Shown: positions 1-10,619 of the stretch, piece after piece
Layout of the letters: every line of letters starts with the position of its first letter
How positions within the stretch are numbered: position 1 is the stretch's first letter
Assembly: GCF_958295425.1 (NCBI RefSeq)
Contig: NC_081153.1
Span: 9,131,395-9,195,394, forward strand
Length of the DNA: 64,000 nt
From: Solea solea
Lineage: Eukaryota; Chordata; Actinopteri; Pleuronectiformes; Soleidae
Direction of reading: 5' to 3'
Made by a program: the position numbers and the translations under genes
The notes under the pieces: generated by a model
What the model was told of the DNA's origin: nothing
What the model saw: only the letters and a program-made list of their open reading frames with translations
Database searches by the model: none

Positions 1-640
1 TGAAGGAGTCCAGTTGTGGACAGTGTCCCTCTTCATCCTTTGGAGGTTCTACTGTGAGTTGTTGCTGGAGAAACATAAACTGTTCACCAGTGACACCCAA
101 ACAGTAGGGGTTCCCCAAAAGAAAAGTTACAGATATGGCTGTAAATGAGCTGTGACATCACAGTTCTTTAAAAAGTGAGTCCACACGTAGAAACGCTGCT
201 GTGCATCTTTTCCCCCCGTCATCCACATGACCTGTTTAAGCGGTTGGTTTGTATCTGTTCAAAGGCAGCATTTTTTCTCCAAGCTTTTGTCTTCATCTCT
301 TTGATAGCAACTTTTAATAGTGTTGCGTTCAAGGTCACTTGAATACACAAAGTCGCTTCGTCGTCTGGAGAAAAACCTGGATAAACTTCTTTCTTGGAAG
401 TCAAAGTAAACACAGTGGAATTGACTGTGACAAACCTTTTTTTTTTCGTCCTCCTGGGTACATTTAAGGAATTAGTTGTTGAGGGTACTTGGCAGGTAGC
501 TTGTCCTCAGCATCACCATGAACCTGTCATAGTTATTTGGTGGATTTTGACTGTTTCATCTTCCTTTTGTCTCTTCGTGTGATCCTGGTCATCAAGCGTC
601 TGTTGGGGGAGGGACCTTCTGCCGCAGGACTCTTTTGGCG
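1..640. other. unique noncoding sequence
   Basis: I see no supported gene, RNA or repeat here. The two short open frames (about 219-413 minus and 394-582 plus) resemble no family I know and have no splice or promoter context, so I treat them as chance frames. Confidence 0.5.
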
Positions 641-740
641 CTTATCCACTGTACAGTTATAGCACGGTTCGGAATGGCTCGACTGTACTTGGTTTTTCTG
701 ATGCTGATGCTTTTTTATTACCTGCGGGGTTAGGGTTAGA
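640..740. repeat. fragment of GTACC/GGCTCGAC-type interspersed repeat
   Basis: The stretch carries GCACGGTTCGGAATGGCTCG, then GACTGTACTTGGTTTTTC. This resembles the GC-rich end (CACGGCTCGG..GGCTCGACT) of the sequence at 8757-8830. I recall such ends from teleost non-autonomous DNA elements, whose termini are rich in GTACC and CTCGACTCG words. Only one end is visible, so element length and class are unknown. The weak similarity could be chance. Confidence 0.3.
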
Positions 741-985
741 TCTTTCAGATCTAGCAGTGTGGTTCTTTCTTCAAACTAACTTCACTGTGGTCGTTAAGAG
801 GAAGAGAGAAGTATTTGTGCTCCAAACGAAACTAAACGACAGACTTTAGAGGTGATGGGTGATTCTGGCTCTGCTACTCTAAAAGGTGTATCTAAAGGCC
901 AAGACGCTAAACCCGACATTGACGTCGTGTGAATGGGTACAAAAGACGAGCGATAGAAAATGTGCTGCACACAGATGCACTCCAT

Positions 986-1152
986 GAACGTGTGAGTGAA
1001 TTTTGAGTGAATGGGTGAATGGCAAAGACTGTAGTGTAAAGTTGCTTTGCATGGTCAGACAATTCGTCGCTCCTTTAAATGAAATTCTCGTAAGAGCCTC
1101 ATTTTGCTCATAAGAGTTAGCGAGAGCGTACAAGATGCATTCAAGAAACCTG
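986..1152 (+). repeat. ~165-bp interspersed repeat, copy 1
   Basis: This block is clearly homologous to 3001-3162. Shared words in the same order are GTGAGTGAATTTTGAGTG, GGCAAAGACTGTAGTGTAAA, CTTTAAATGAAATTCT, TCATTTTGCT and GAGATGCATTCAAGA or its near match. The first part (GTGAATGGCAAAGACTGTAGTGTAAAG) resembles a 3' tail common to many teleost retroposons. The second half is shared by these two copies but is not something I recognise. Both copies have the same orientation. Confidence 0.75.
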
Positions 1153-1758
1153 CAAATTTCATCACTTCTGCAAACACACACTCCGAGCACAAGCTTGCTG
1201 CCCCCTTGTGGTGACAGATGCACCACTAGTTGGTTAATCATCAGTTGATCGGAGAAGTATGGAAATGTACTTTTTGTTTTTTTTATCAATCATTAAAAAA
1301 CTACTAATCAATAACAAATGTTCTATTTCGTAGAACAGTGAGAGATGACAGAGTTATGTGGTGTCTATGTCGTTCACTTTCACATTTACTGTATGTTTGA
1401 GACTCAGAACAATGGAAAAGCTCCATATCTGTGAATACGAGGTGACTGCCTTACATTTACAGTTGGCAGCTCCAAGAAAGAAAACGCACCATATCATGAA
1501 CCATTCTGTAGCATAACTCCATCGTCATCTGCGTCACTTTGACTAGTAATTTGCAGCTGATGAAATCCGGGGCTGCAGGTTGCAGCGGGACGTTGTGTGG
1601 CGTGTTCGGTGTATTTCTGTGTTCACAGCCGGTGAGTGACGATTCACCTCTCACTGAACCTTCAGAGTCAACAGTTGCCAGAGTGGCTTTTGGAAAAATC
1701 CGCTGCCACACTCTGCCAAGTGTTTGTACCCATCCACTGTGTCTGTTGAGGGAGAAGT

Positions 1759-1800
1759 GTGTGTGTGTGTGTGTGTGTGGGGGGGTGTTGTTGTTGTTGT
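1759..1800 (+). repeat. (GT)n microsatellite followed by G-run and (TTG)n
   Basis: About ten GT units run into seven Gs and then four TTG units. It creates cysteine/valine-rich chance open frames on both strands (the 1759-2370 plus frame begins inside it), which should not be read as protein. Confidence 0.9.
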
Positions 1801-2159
1801 TCCTGGCATCTCACCGCTCCCCTCCCCCAGCTTCTCAAAGGCAACAATGATAAGAGGAGGCAGGTGGGTTTGAGGGCTGTGGAAATCCTATCCACACCAC
1901 CAGTTTGTGGAGTTCGAGCCATTCAGTATGTTCCTGAAAATCCTCCCCGGTGGAGACGGGCACAGGGAGCAGAGTGTCCACGAGCACGGCACTGGTCCTT
2001 AAATGTCACTCAGGGTGAATTTGTCCTTCATGTACACGATTCCAGAGGTCAGTTAAGGGCACAAATGGAGGCTTGTTCAAGGCAAGGACACGACTCCGCT
2101 CACCGTGCAACTCTTGTCCTCTTGGGCAGTGGGTCAGACCATCTCTCTGTCTATTTAGC

Positions 2160-2340
2160 AGTTCACACGACCATTCACTCTCACACTCACACCTATGGTC
2201 AATTTAGAGTGTTCAATTTACCTCTGCTTGTTTTTGGACTGTGGGTGGAAACTGGAGATGCTGAAAAGCCCTTGTTCCAATCAGGTTATAAACCCGGGTC
2301 TTTTTGGTGCAGGGCAACAGCGCCAACCATTACTATTACT
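2160..2340 (+). repeat. fish interspersed repeat, 3' part, copy 1 of 5
   Basis: The order of words is ACTCACACCTATGGTCAATT, TTAGAGTGTTCAATTTACCT, then TTTTTGGACTGTGGGTGGAA, ending in AACAGCGCCAACCATTAC. This matches the 3' portion of a very common teleost repeat (shared TTTTGGACTGTGGGAGGAA and GCNACAGCGCCAACC words). Other copies in this window are at 10305-10615, 37451-37685 and 62640-62850 (plus) and 49180-49306 (minus). The 5' part with the CCATCCATCC start is missing here. Confidence 0.65.
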
Positions 2341-2895
2341 ACCATTAAATTATATGTATATAATAAATAATCATCAGTGGCTTTGTTGAGGGTTGTAACT
2401 GCACACATGTGATTTGCTGGTGTTTCCATTTTTAAACTCCTTCTCATTCACATGCAGAACTGTCATCAACACTCTGGTTCAGGGATTCTTCAGGTTAATC
2501 TCTTTACCTGAACCCCTCTGTTGTCATGAATAAACCACTTAACTTAATATTCCCTCTGCCCCTGATTGAGCGCTGGTGTTCAGTTAATAAAGAGGAGAGA
2601 ACATGAGAGCTTTCTCTTCTCACGGGCTGATAATCCAAAGTGAAAGTGACAAGATACCATGTTTTCTTTCTTAGTGTCATATTACAGTTCATAACCCAAG
2701 ATGATTTAATGCCACTTAACCTGACTCCTGGCGAGGATACGCAGTGATTCAGGTAACCTCATCAGTGGATTTAGGAGCGCTGTTTTTAAGAGTGTTATCA
2801 ACAAATTCACACAGGGAAGACATAGAGATTTCCACAATTTGGGGAAATCTCTGTTGTATTACAGTCATCCTCCTTACTGAGGAGGTTAAAATGCT

Positions 2896-2975
2896 TTAAA
2901 GGCCCAGTGTGTAACATTTAGAAGAGTTCATCTGCAGAAATGGAATATACTATACCTTTAATGGTAGTTTTAGAT
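2896..2975 (+). repeat. CAGTGTGTAAC-type interspersed repeat fragment
   Basis: TTTAAAGGCCCAGTGTGTAA followed by CATTTAGAAGAGTTCATCTG and GCAGAAATGGAATATACTAT is a pattern I recall from abundant short teleost elements. A related start is seen at 39593-39690. It lies immediately upstream of copy 2 of the 165-bp repeat. Confidence 0.5.
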
Positions 2976-3000
2976 GACCTCTACACTGTATGCACTGTAT

Positions 3001-3162
3001 GAACTGTGTGAGTGAATTTTGAGTGTATGGCAAAGACTGTAGTGTAAAGCTGCTTTGAATGGTCAGACCATTCACCGCTACTTTAAATGAAATTCTTTAT
3101 AAGAGCATCATTTTGCTTGTAAAAGTTAGTGAGAGTATATACGAGATGCATTCAAGAGACCC
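3001..3162 (+). repeat. ~165-bp interspersed repeat, copy 2
   Basis: This is the partner of 986-1152 in the same orientation, differing by substitutions and short indels. Downstream and upstream sequences do not match between copies, which argues for dispersed copies of one element and against a local tandem duplication. Confidence 0.75.
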
Positions 3163-3169
3163 GTTAAAA

Positions 3170-5000
3170 TAAATACAGTGGTGTAAGTAGGCTGAGAAAA
3201 GTCAGCTACGGACTTTACACATATTTATTGACTAGTTGACTGTAATTAGTTTTATTTCATTTATTATTAGTTTATTTGCTTCATTTCGACGCTCTCCAGC
3301 TTAAAATTCCTCAGCTCCACTCCGATCACATACCCTGATATAAACAGTGTAAGAGTATTTCTGATTTTCCTTTGAGTACCACCAGAGGAAGCTTGCGTAC
3401 CACTGGTGCTACACGTACCACAGTTTGAGAACCATGGCTTCAGCTCATAACCCTGTTCACACACGTTTCCCACCAGTGAAAGTGCTTCCACACCGATGCT
3501 CCCTCCCAGTTGCCGACATGACTCAAACTGCTCTCACCTGTTCACACCATGATTCTGTCTCTTTCCCTCCTCATCCGCCTCACGTCAGGGCTGACAGAAG
3601 TCATCACCTCTTCTGAGGCTCCTGACCTGGTGTAAGCAGTCCAGTCACGTCCCGCAGGCCCTCAGCGCCGTCTTAAACACCGCACAGATCATCTGGCCGC
3701 GGCCGCTTTGATCTCGCAGATGCAGCGCCGGGCTTCTCACAGGCAAAATCCATACTAAAGCCTTTGGACTTCACAATGCCGAAGCAATCTTGCAAATGAT
3801 GCCGGGATATGAGGAGCCTTTCAAATGGATGTTTGATTTCCACCTCTTTAGCAAGAGAGACTCCTGAGGCAGGCAGGAAAACACAGAGAATAAAAGGAGT
3901 GTATGGCTGACTGGGCAGCCCACAGAATACAAATGGCCACCTTCATATTTGGCCCTGGAGAAAAGTCTTGCATGTGCACCAAAGGCTCTGTGATGATCTG
4001 CTGTGAGCAGCTTTTGACAGCAGTCTCCAGCTTGTCCTCTGGGTGTGTAACGTATGATGTGACTAATGATGAGCAAAAATGTTATTGATCCCTGTGAGCT
4101 TGTTGTCATTGTGTTGTAACAGGATACAGCCGAGGAAAAACGGAGCATAAAGAGGAGAAGACGGGAGCAGGATCATATGTAAACAATTAAATGGAGCGGA
4201 ATCACGGGCATCACAATTTTTTATTGGTGCGAAACTAAAGGTAGCGGCGTAAATAAATGCATGAAGATCATATTTATGGATGTGAAAGGCATTAAAAGAT
4301 GTATTCTGAGCCATTACTCCTCTGGTACTGGAATAAATAAATACTGTGATGTAAAAATCACTGATTTTCTCTATGGACTTTGGTGTGAGAGAGTCAAGAG
4401 ACGTACACTTCAGGTTCCAGTTTAAAAAGGCTGTTTATCACTGAGGTAAAGCGGGGAACATATCCCTGAGATAGTGTAGACTTTTACCAAAGAAACTGTG
4501 CATGCACCGGAAACGCTAGTTCCACAGCGAAAGACTCCGTCTCTAAATAATAAACTCAACATGAAAGCAAGGAGACTAAGACAGGTAATAACCAAATAAT
4601 CACCAAATAACTAAAATATGAAGGGAATAGAAAGCAGTAAAATGAACAAAAATAACATGTGAATGCAGAGAACAATGTGACTATTGTAACATATGAAGGA
4701 ACAGGGCAAAACAGGCGGGTGCAGGCACTTAACTATGTGATGCAGAATGAGATGAAATGATTTCATATCTGCTTTCACCCGACGCTACACTCTAATGGTC
4801 ACTTATTTGCCTCAAAACAAAATGAAGACGAGTATCAAAATGGCTGTATACAAAGTTGGGATATGTAATGAAAGTAATATCTTTGTGTGTCTAATGGGGT
4901 CCTCAAGAAATATGGCTGTAAACAACTGAAAAATGGGCAAATGGATAGTGTGCAATATGTCAGAAAACAGAACGTTTTCAAGAAAGTAAAATCAGCCTCG
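3170..5000. other. unique noncoding sequence
   Basis: No gene supported. The stretch is mostly AT-rich with one CpG-containing patch near 3650-3730 (it includes a GCGGCCGC word). Short open frames at 3771-4148 and 4063-4314 (minus) show no recognisable domain. Confidence 0.5.
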
Positions 5001-5009
5001 TTTCTGGGA

Positions 5010-5380
5010 AGTTGTCAAAAAATGTTTTGCACTAGAAAATAATCTAATTTGTCTTAATAAGATATTACAGCTTACTTTAAGCTTTAATCACCAGTAACAA
5101 GATTGGTTTGTGTCCAAATATAAGCAATTCTAAGGTATAAAGTAAAGGAAGAGTATTTTCTTACATGACTGAATTCGAATTTTTTTTTCTCATTTCATGG
5201 CACATTACTGTGTGAAAGTAGCTGCAGATTTACAGACCAGTTTTAGGAATTCAAGGCAAGCAAAATTTGCTTACTCCACTGGCAGATTTTTTTTTTCTCA
5301 AAATGAGAAATTTTAAGTCAGTTTAAGAATATTTGGCTTATTTCTACTTGGGTGTTTTTGTGAGGGACTGTTTAAAATAG
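5010..5380. repeat. possible teleost AT-rich interspersed repeat
   Basis: Words such as TTGCACTAGAAAATAATCTA, GTCTTAATAAGATATTACAG, CACTGGCAGATTTTTTTTTT, GAATATTTGGCTTATTTCTA and CTTGGGTGTTTTTGTG appear in the order I recall from a common teleost element, in which the repeated words are CTTATTTTAAG, GGCAGATTTTTTT and TACTTGGTGT. The match is from memory and the copy is degenerate. Low to moderate confidence. Confidence 0.4.
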
Positions 5381-5403
5381 CCGTTTATGGTGTCAGTGAG
5401 GGG

Positions 5404-5657
5404 ACTGTTGGTCACCTTTACACCTGGCATTATGCGTTTTCTGTGATCAGATTACAATCAGATAACGCCTGACCACTTGTAAGTACAGGTGTAAATACAC
5501 CTGAGACACAGCGAGGACAGATCGTTATCTGATCTGCCGAACCACTTTGAGAGGTGGTCGGAGATGCGCTGAAGTGTAAATGCAACAAGTCTCCGATGCG
5601 TCGAGGTCAAGGTCATCTGAGGTAGATTTGGTTTACAGTGAAGTGAGTTGGCTTCCT

Positions 5658-5697
<40 letters not shown>

Positions 5698-6158
5698 ATG
5701 ATGATAGAGTGACAACATTGCTTCATACCATTGTATCGTTTGGTTTGGCCTGATACGAGAGGCTGAAATTCACTTTGTACTTGGTGGGAGCCATCATTCA
5801 AAATGTAACCAGCTATCCTCTGTAACTGGTAATCTGGTTTCTAGGGATTCTGGGCTAAGCCGTGGCTCTCCAATCAGTCTACTAGCCCACTTCGGCAAAA
5901 CTCTCCTCCGCGCTTGTCAAGGACGACTTCTTCTCCTTCTTTGAGAAGCAGAGAGGACTCCATGCCATAGCGTGATTTCCCGTGCGGTTGTTATGGCGAC
6001 ACACAGGACGTGACACTGTAGTCTGCTGCTGGAAATCTTTGCAGACGAAGAGAGGGAGGTGACATAAGGGGGCGGGGTGACCGTGATCGGATGGTAATCG
6101 GATTGTTAAGTGTGGAGACGCATTCTAATACCAGGCGTAAACGAGGCCAGTGTCACAC
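5404..6158. mobile_element. non-autonomous DNA transposon with inverted ends
   Basis: The left end reads TTTACACCTGGCATTATGCG and the reverse complement of the right end reads TTTACGCCTGGTATTAGAAT, then GCG. The inverted pairing continues inward as GTGATCAGATTACAATCAGA against CAATCCGATTACCATCCGAT in shifted form. The body (about 755 bp) has no transposase-like frame. I recognise GTTTACACCTGGTATTAACATGCG as the hallmark of a common teleost element, but not its superfamily. A (CA)17 tract has grown inside it at 5659-5692. A clean target-site duplication was not found. Confidence 0.7.
5659..5692. repeat. (CA)17 microsatellite
   Basis: A pure CA run inside the 5404-6158 element, followed by CATACACATG. 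It generates VCVCVC chance frames on the minus strand. Confidence 0.95.
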
Positions 6159-6168
6159 TGTATGACTC

Positions 6169-6192
6169 TGTGTGTGTGTGTGTGTGTGTGTG
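6169..6192. repeat. (TG)12 microsatellite
   Basis: A pure TG run directly outside the right end of the 5404-6158 element. Confidence 0.95.
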
Positions 6193-6329
6193 CGTTGGAG
6201 GTGAATCAGGTCTTTTGATGTTGCTGGCGTTTCTTTGATTTTCAATACTTACACTGAGTCAGACAAATTGAATGTGGTGCATTGATCAAGTCAGGATTGA
6301 AAAGAAACCTCCCTCTCACACTCTCATCA

Positions 6330-6349
6330 CACACACACACACACACACA
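6330..6349. repeat. (CA)10 microsatellite
   Basis: A pure CA run. The open frames across it on both strands (6242-6562 minus and 6272-6535 plus) have no known domain and I reject them as genes. Confidence 0.9.
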
Positions 6350-8750
6350 TATAGAGAAATGCTGATTAATGGCATGTTGCAGCTGATGATAGATGGTGAC
6401 CTCTGCTTGGCCTTTGCTGTTGTCACTGTGAAGGAAGCCATGAAGGCTACAAGGATTCACTATGACGGATGGACAAAGGAACACAAACCAATGATCTTTT
6501 TTCCCATCCAGCCCAAAGCCTCTCAGTCTGAATAATTCAATTTGTATCCACCAAAGCTGCATTTGTCATAGCTGCTATATGCTCTCGGGCTTTTTACCCA
6601 GCATGCTTTGCTCACTCCGCTTTGATTCAAACCCCTCTCTGCAGGTTTGAAGAGATCAGTCTGCGCATGGTGAAACCAGGCTGGCGGTATTTTACAGCGT
6701 TTGTGTTAAAAACTGTGTTTTTCCTCATTTCATTCTGAATCAACCAGATTGTGGAGGAGGTTTGAGCATCTGTGTCACAGCAGGTCTCAGTTTATTGCAC
6801 ATCGACTATCAAAGGCCAAACTCGAACGTTCATTCATTAATGTGGAAGTAGCAGGATGACAGACCTTGTCAGCTTTTATTTTACCAAAACAAATGAGTAG
6901 CGGACGCGGTTCTGAAGAGGGTGAAAGGTTTTCTACTAATGTTCCACGGTAAATTTCTCTGAAGTATTAAAATGAACATGAACTAATTGAAGCTCCGGTA
7001 CATAATTGGTATGATGAAAAACAGGGAAGCATTATCGGCTTTTACATTGCAGGGAACATAAATGGGAATAGAGTTTAAAAGGAACAGCCACAAGTTGCAT
7101 TCAAGGAACCTTGTTACTCTCATTACTTCAACAAACAGATAAGCCTGCTATTGATGCTGCTGCTGCTTCCTCCTTAGGGTAAAAATATGCACTACTATTT
7201 TGTAATGATATGCTGAAATGAAAAATAAATAAGGTTGCAGTGCTCACCTGGTGAATGAGCAGTGATTTGAACCTGTCACTTATGACCCACATGTGCTATA
7301 TCATCAGCATGTGTTGCACAATGTAAATGGAATAATTTCTCCTCTATGCCAAGTGTAAAAAACAAAAGGAGCAACACAGTATCCTGGTATCCAGACCATG
7401 GAGCTCACACTGCCGCAGACTCCATTCATCGTTTCAATCAATGGCAGCGGTCGAGGTGATGTGTCCTCGGGGTGTGACTTCATGTGTCATTATACGAGCC
7501 TTAAAACAAAATCAGAGTCTTATTCGGACTGAATGACTGACTCTCACAACAGCTGGTGTTTGGACCTAACTGTCACTCATTCATTTTTATAGCGGCGATG
7601 ATCACAGTGAAGCAGTAACAGTGTGTTTAGAAGAACACAGCGCATCAGACTGAGGCAGTTCATTCTACAGCTCTACAAGGGCTAGTTGTCTTTTTATGGC
7701 CTCCAGCGTTGCTGTGTTTACAGCCAGGTTAATTGGCAAAACAGCCCATTTGTGCGTGTTAGTGTGATTTAGCACCTCGGGTTAGCCACAACGGCGCGGC
7801 TTGAGAAGCGGCGGAATCTATCACGGCTTGGACTCGGTCGGACTCAGAGACATCAATGTAAAACACTCAGTTAAATGCAGGAAAAGTAAAGGAGGATAAA
7901 CAGGAGCGGTCCCCTGGTCTCCCTGATGTCCAAACCTCTGCGCTACAATCCCGACAAAGCTCTTCTTCTATTAAAATCTGCTTTTTTAATTCTTTTTTTG
8001 TGTGAGATGAACCCGCACTTACAGCAGCTGAGCGGGCGCGTGTAGATACTGTGTGCACTTACTAAATTGACGTTGGTTTTATATAAATCTACAAGTCACT
8101 ACATGGAGCATATCCGCACGTCAGTTTAATCTACGGCTGCGTTCTTCTTTCATGGAAACTCCCGCGTGGCGCTCTTGCTCTGGTTCCGTGCTGTTGCAGA
8201 CGTCCTGCTGCGGAGCCATTTGTCTTCAGAGATGATTCCTGTGCCATTTAAATGAGCATTAAGGCGCGAGGTTTTGCCGAGAGACCGGCAACGGCGGCAG
8301 ATGGATTGCGCCTCAGAAGTGGCTGGAACACTGTTCCGCCTGCCTGGATTTGTCAATGTGAAGGAACCTTTCAAAGTGAATCAATGGAGAGAGGAGGGAT
8401 CGCTCTCGCTGAGCAATCACTGCGCCATAATTGATAAATTTCCTATTTTTTCAAACCAAATGTCAGCCATAGATTTATTTCCACATTATGATCAGTCTTT
8501 CATTTGGTATATGAATGATTAACAAATTATATTATGATGGTGATGATGATGATGATGAGAAAAAAAAATGGCTTATTCATTGTGGGAAAGTTTTCTTTTC
8601 AAGGAGCCTGACTTATAAAAGTGACATTCATACAGCACTAACTCAAAAACCTTGTTTGTGAACGTGTCAATTTCTTCTTTGTCCGCTTCATTTTTGGCAG
8701 TGACGCACATTCCTGGGTCTGGTCCGGCAGAGGCACAGGCGAACTAATGA
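6350..8750. other. unique noncoding sequence
   Basis: No supported gene. Contains a short (GAT)n run at about 8535-8560. GC is higher at 7780-8400 than nearby, with several CpGs, but I see no promoter elements or convincing open frame. Confidence 0.45.
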
Positions 8751-8756
8751 CACCTT

Positions 8757-8870
8757 TCCATTAAACAGTTCGAGCACGGCTCGGCTCTGCACGGCTCGAC
8801 TCAACGTTCTTTTTCTCCTGGGTGGATTTGTTTAGTACGTGCTCTGGCGAGGTTCTGTAGACCAGATAAA
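8757..8870. repeat. GTACC/GGCTCGAC-type interspersed repeat end
   Basis: TTCCATTAAACAGTTCGAGC, then ACGGCTCGGCTCTGCACGGC and TCGACTCAACGTTCTTTTTC. This pattern (TTTCCATT..CTCGGCTCG..GGCTCGACTC) is one I recall as an end of abundant teleost non-autonomous elements. Related sequence occurs at 640-740 and, with the GTACC part, at 24412-24650. Confidence 0.45.
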
Positions 8871-10300
8871 AAGACTTAAAAATCGTGAAAACACGTGTTA
8901 ATCTCCAACATTTAGCAAAGGAAATGTCTAAAATCTCAAGTCTGGTGTATTCAGCGACAGCCGTGCTGAATTTCAGTTCAGTGACTGTGTCTGACGTCGA
9001 CACGTTTGTGCGTCTCTGCGTGAGTTACTGAGACAGAGCGCGAAAAGGGACGAGCCCAGCCGAGTGAATCAAAGCTCCACTCGAGCTGCAGTAACATGAA
9101 ATAATATCTCAACCATTAGACAAGAGAAATTGTGACTACTGAGTCCGTGGCTACAAATGAATTGCTGTATGTAAACAAACGGATCAGAGGACATCAGCTG
9201 TCTCCAAAACTCACTGAGGACAGGTTTGATCAGGAATGTGGACACACGTGTCCTCGATTAACCTGCGTATGTGGTTTCTGGGATTGTGAGGACGCGTTTC
9301 AGGACCTGAACTTCATGATCTGCATGTCAGCAGAGCACTCAGGACGGATTGCTAATTCCCGCATATTCCCACGACGAAGAGTGTTTCAAAATTTGGATTC
9401 CCTTCCAAAGCCACTGTTTATACACATATACATTATTTAGTCATTCTCCACCACCTCAACAAGGCTAAAGTCTCTTTTCAGAAGCCATGAGAAGTCTCCT
9501 CTCAGGCTATGTGGAGAAGAAAGTTTCACAGACTGCATTGATTCAGTGACTTTTTAATCTTCTGACGGAGTGAAGCCGCGGTCAGCGGAGGAAGAGAAGG
9601 AGCAAGAGATAAACAGAGAGGAGAAGATAGATAATAGAAGCCGGTGAAACAGATGAAAGCGGTGTTGTGTGTTTATGCATCTGCGCTGCACTTCTAATAG
9701 ATACATTCATATCACCGTGCCAAAACCACTAATTCTCTGAGGGCTGAACTTAACTGGAAAAACTAAATCCACGATTCTATGCGCGCTTTAGATGATGCAG
9801 ACTAAAAAAAATAAACAATATTAAAGTATATAAGTGAGATGATATTCAACGTGAGGTAAATAGAAGTTCACAGTAATATCCTGCTGAGCCACGACTGGGA
9901 TTTCATCCCTCTGAGGTGTTTTCACGGTATTTATGAGCGTCTTCACCCATGCAGCCACGTTTCCTCACACATCAAGGACACAGCGGTGCGGAAGAAATAA
10001 ACAACAAAACAAAACACCACAAATAACAAAGAGATTTGTGATTTAGAAGTTTCACAAAGCTCGGCCAAGAAAAATTCTCTTCAGATTCGACAGCAAGCTG
10101 TTCCCAAAGAAAAGCGGCGGCCATTTCGTTCATACTGTACGTTCTCCTCAGAAATGTTTTAACATAATATGCATTTTAATTTAATTTAAACACAGAAAAC
10201 TCTGTTACCGCATGTATATTCGTACATATACTCTTTTTGGATATTTCTTTTTACCACAGAAGAGTATGGGACCCTATATGGTAGCTTCATGGACCTTAAT
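8870..10300. other. unique noncoding sequence
   Basis: No supported gene. The frame at 9132-9440 (plus) is unrecognised and lacks splice context. A purine-rich stretch lies near 9580-9640. Confidence 0.45.
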
Positions 10301-10304
10301 TTTC

Positions 10305-10615
10305 CATATCTATCCATCCATCCATCCATCCATCTTTGACCGCTTTATCCTCCACATGGGGGTTGCGGGGCACGCTGTGCCAATCGTCACTGACTGGAAA
10401 AGGCGTGTCACACCCTGGACAGACCGGGAGTCAGACAAATAGCCATCCACTCTTCACATCTACAGTGTCCAATTTACCTAATCCCTATATTGCATGCTTT
10501 TGGACTGTGGGAGGAAGAACCCCCCCCCCCCCCCCCCCACACACACACACAGGGAGAACATGCAAACTCCATGCAGAAAGACCACTGCACCGACCGTGTT
10601 GTTGTAAACCCCCGT
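10305..10615 (+). repeat. fish interspersed repeat, near full length, copy 2 of 5
   Basis: The copy starts with a (CCAT)n run and then CCGCTTTATCCTCCACATGG, with GGGGTTGCGGGGCACGCTGT, CACACCCTGGACAGACCGGG, TTTTGGACTGTGGGAGGAA and GGGAGAACATGCAAACTCCA. This is the recognisable order of a very common teleost repeat. The usual GGAGTACCC..GGAAACCCACG part is replaced by a run of about 18 C followed by (CA)n. Its transposition mechanism is not clear to me. Confidence 0.75.
10521..10552 (+). repeat. poly-C run followed by (CA)n
   Basis: About 19 consecutive C residues followed by roughly seven CA units, embedded in the interspersed repeat at 10305-10615. The length of such a homopolymer is prone to assembly or sequencing error. 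Confidence 0.9.
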
Positions 10616-10619
10616 CTTC

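Noticed and set aside
1759..2370. 203-codon plus-strand frame, the longest in the window
   Set aside because: It starts in a GT microsatellite and ends in an interspersed repeat. No domain, mixed codon quality.
3690..3715. CpG-rich GCGGCCGC word as a possible CpG-island promoter
   Set aside because: It is only a few tens of bases long and not supported by any nearby exon or initiator.
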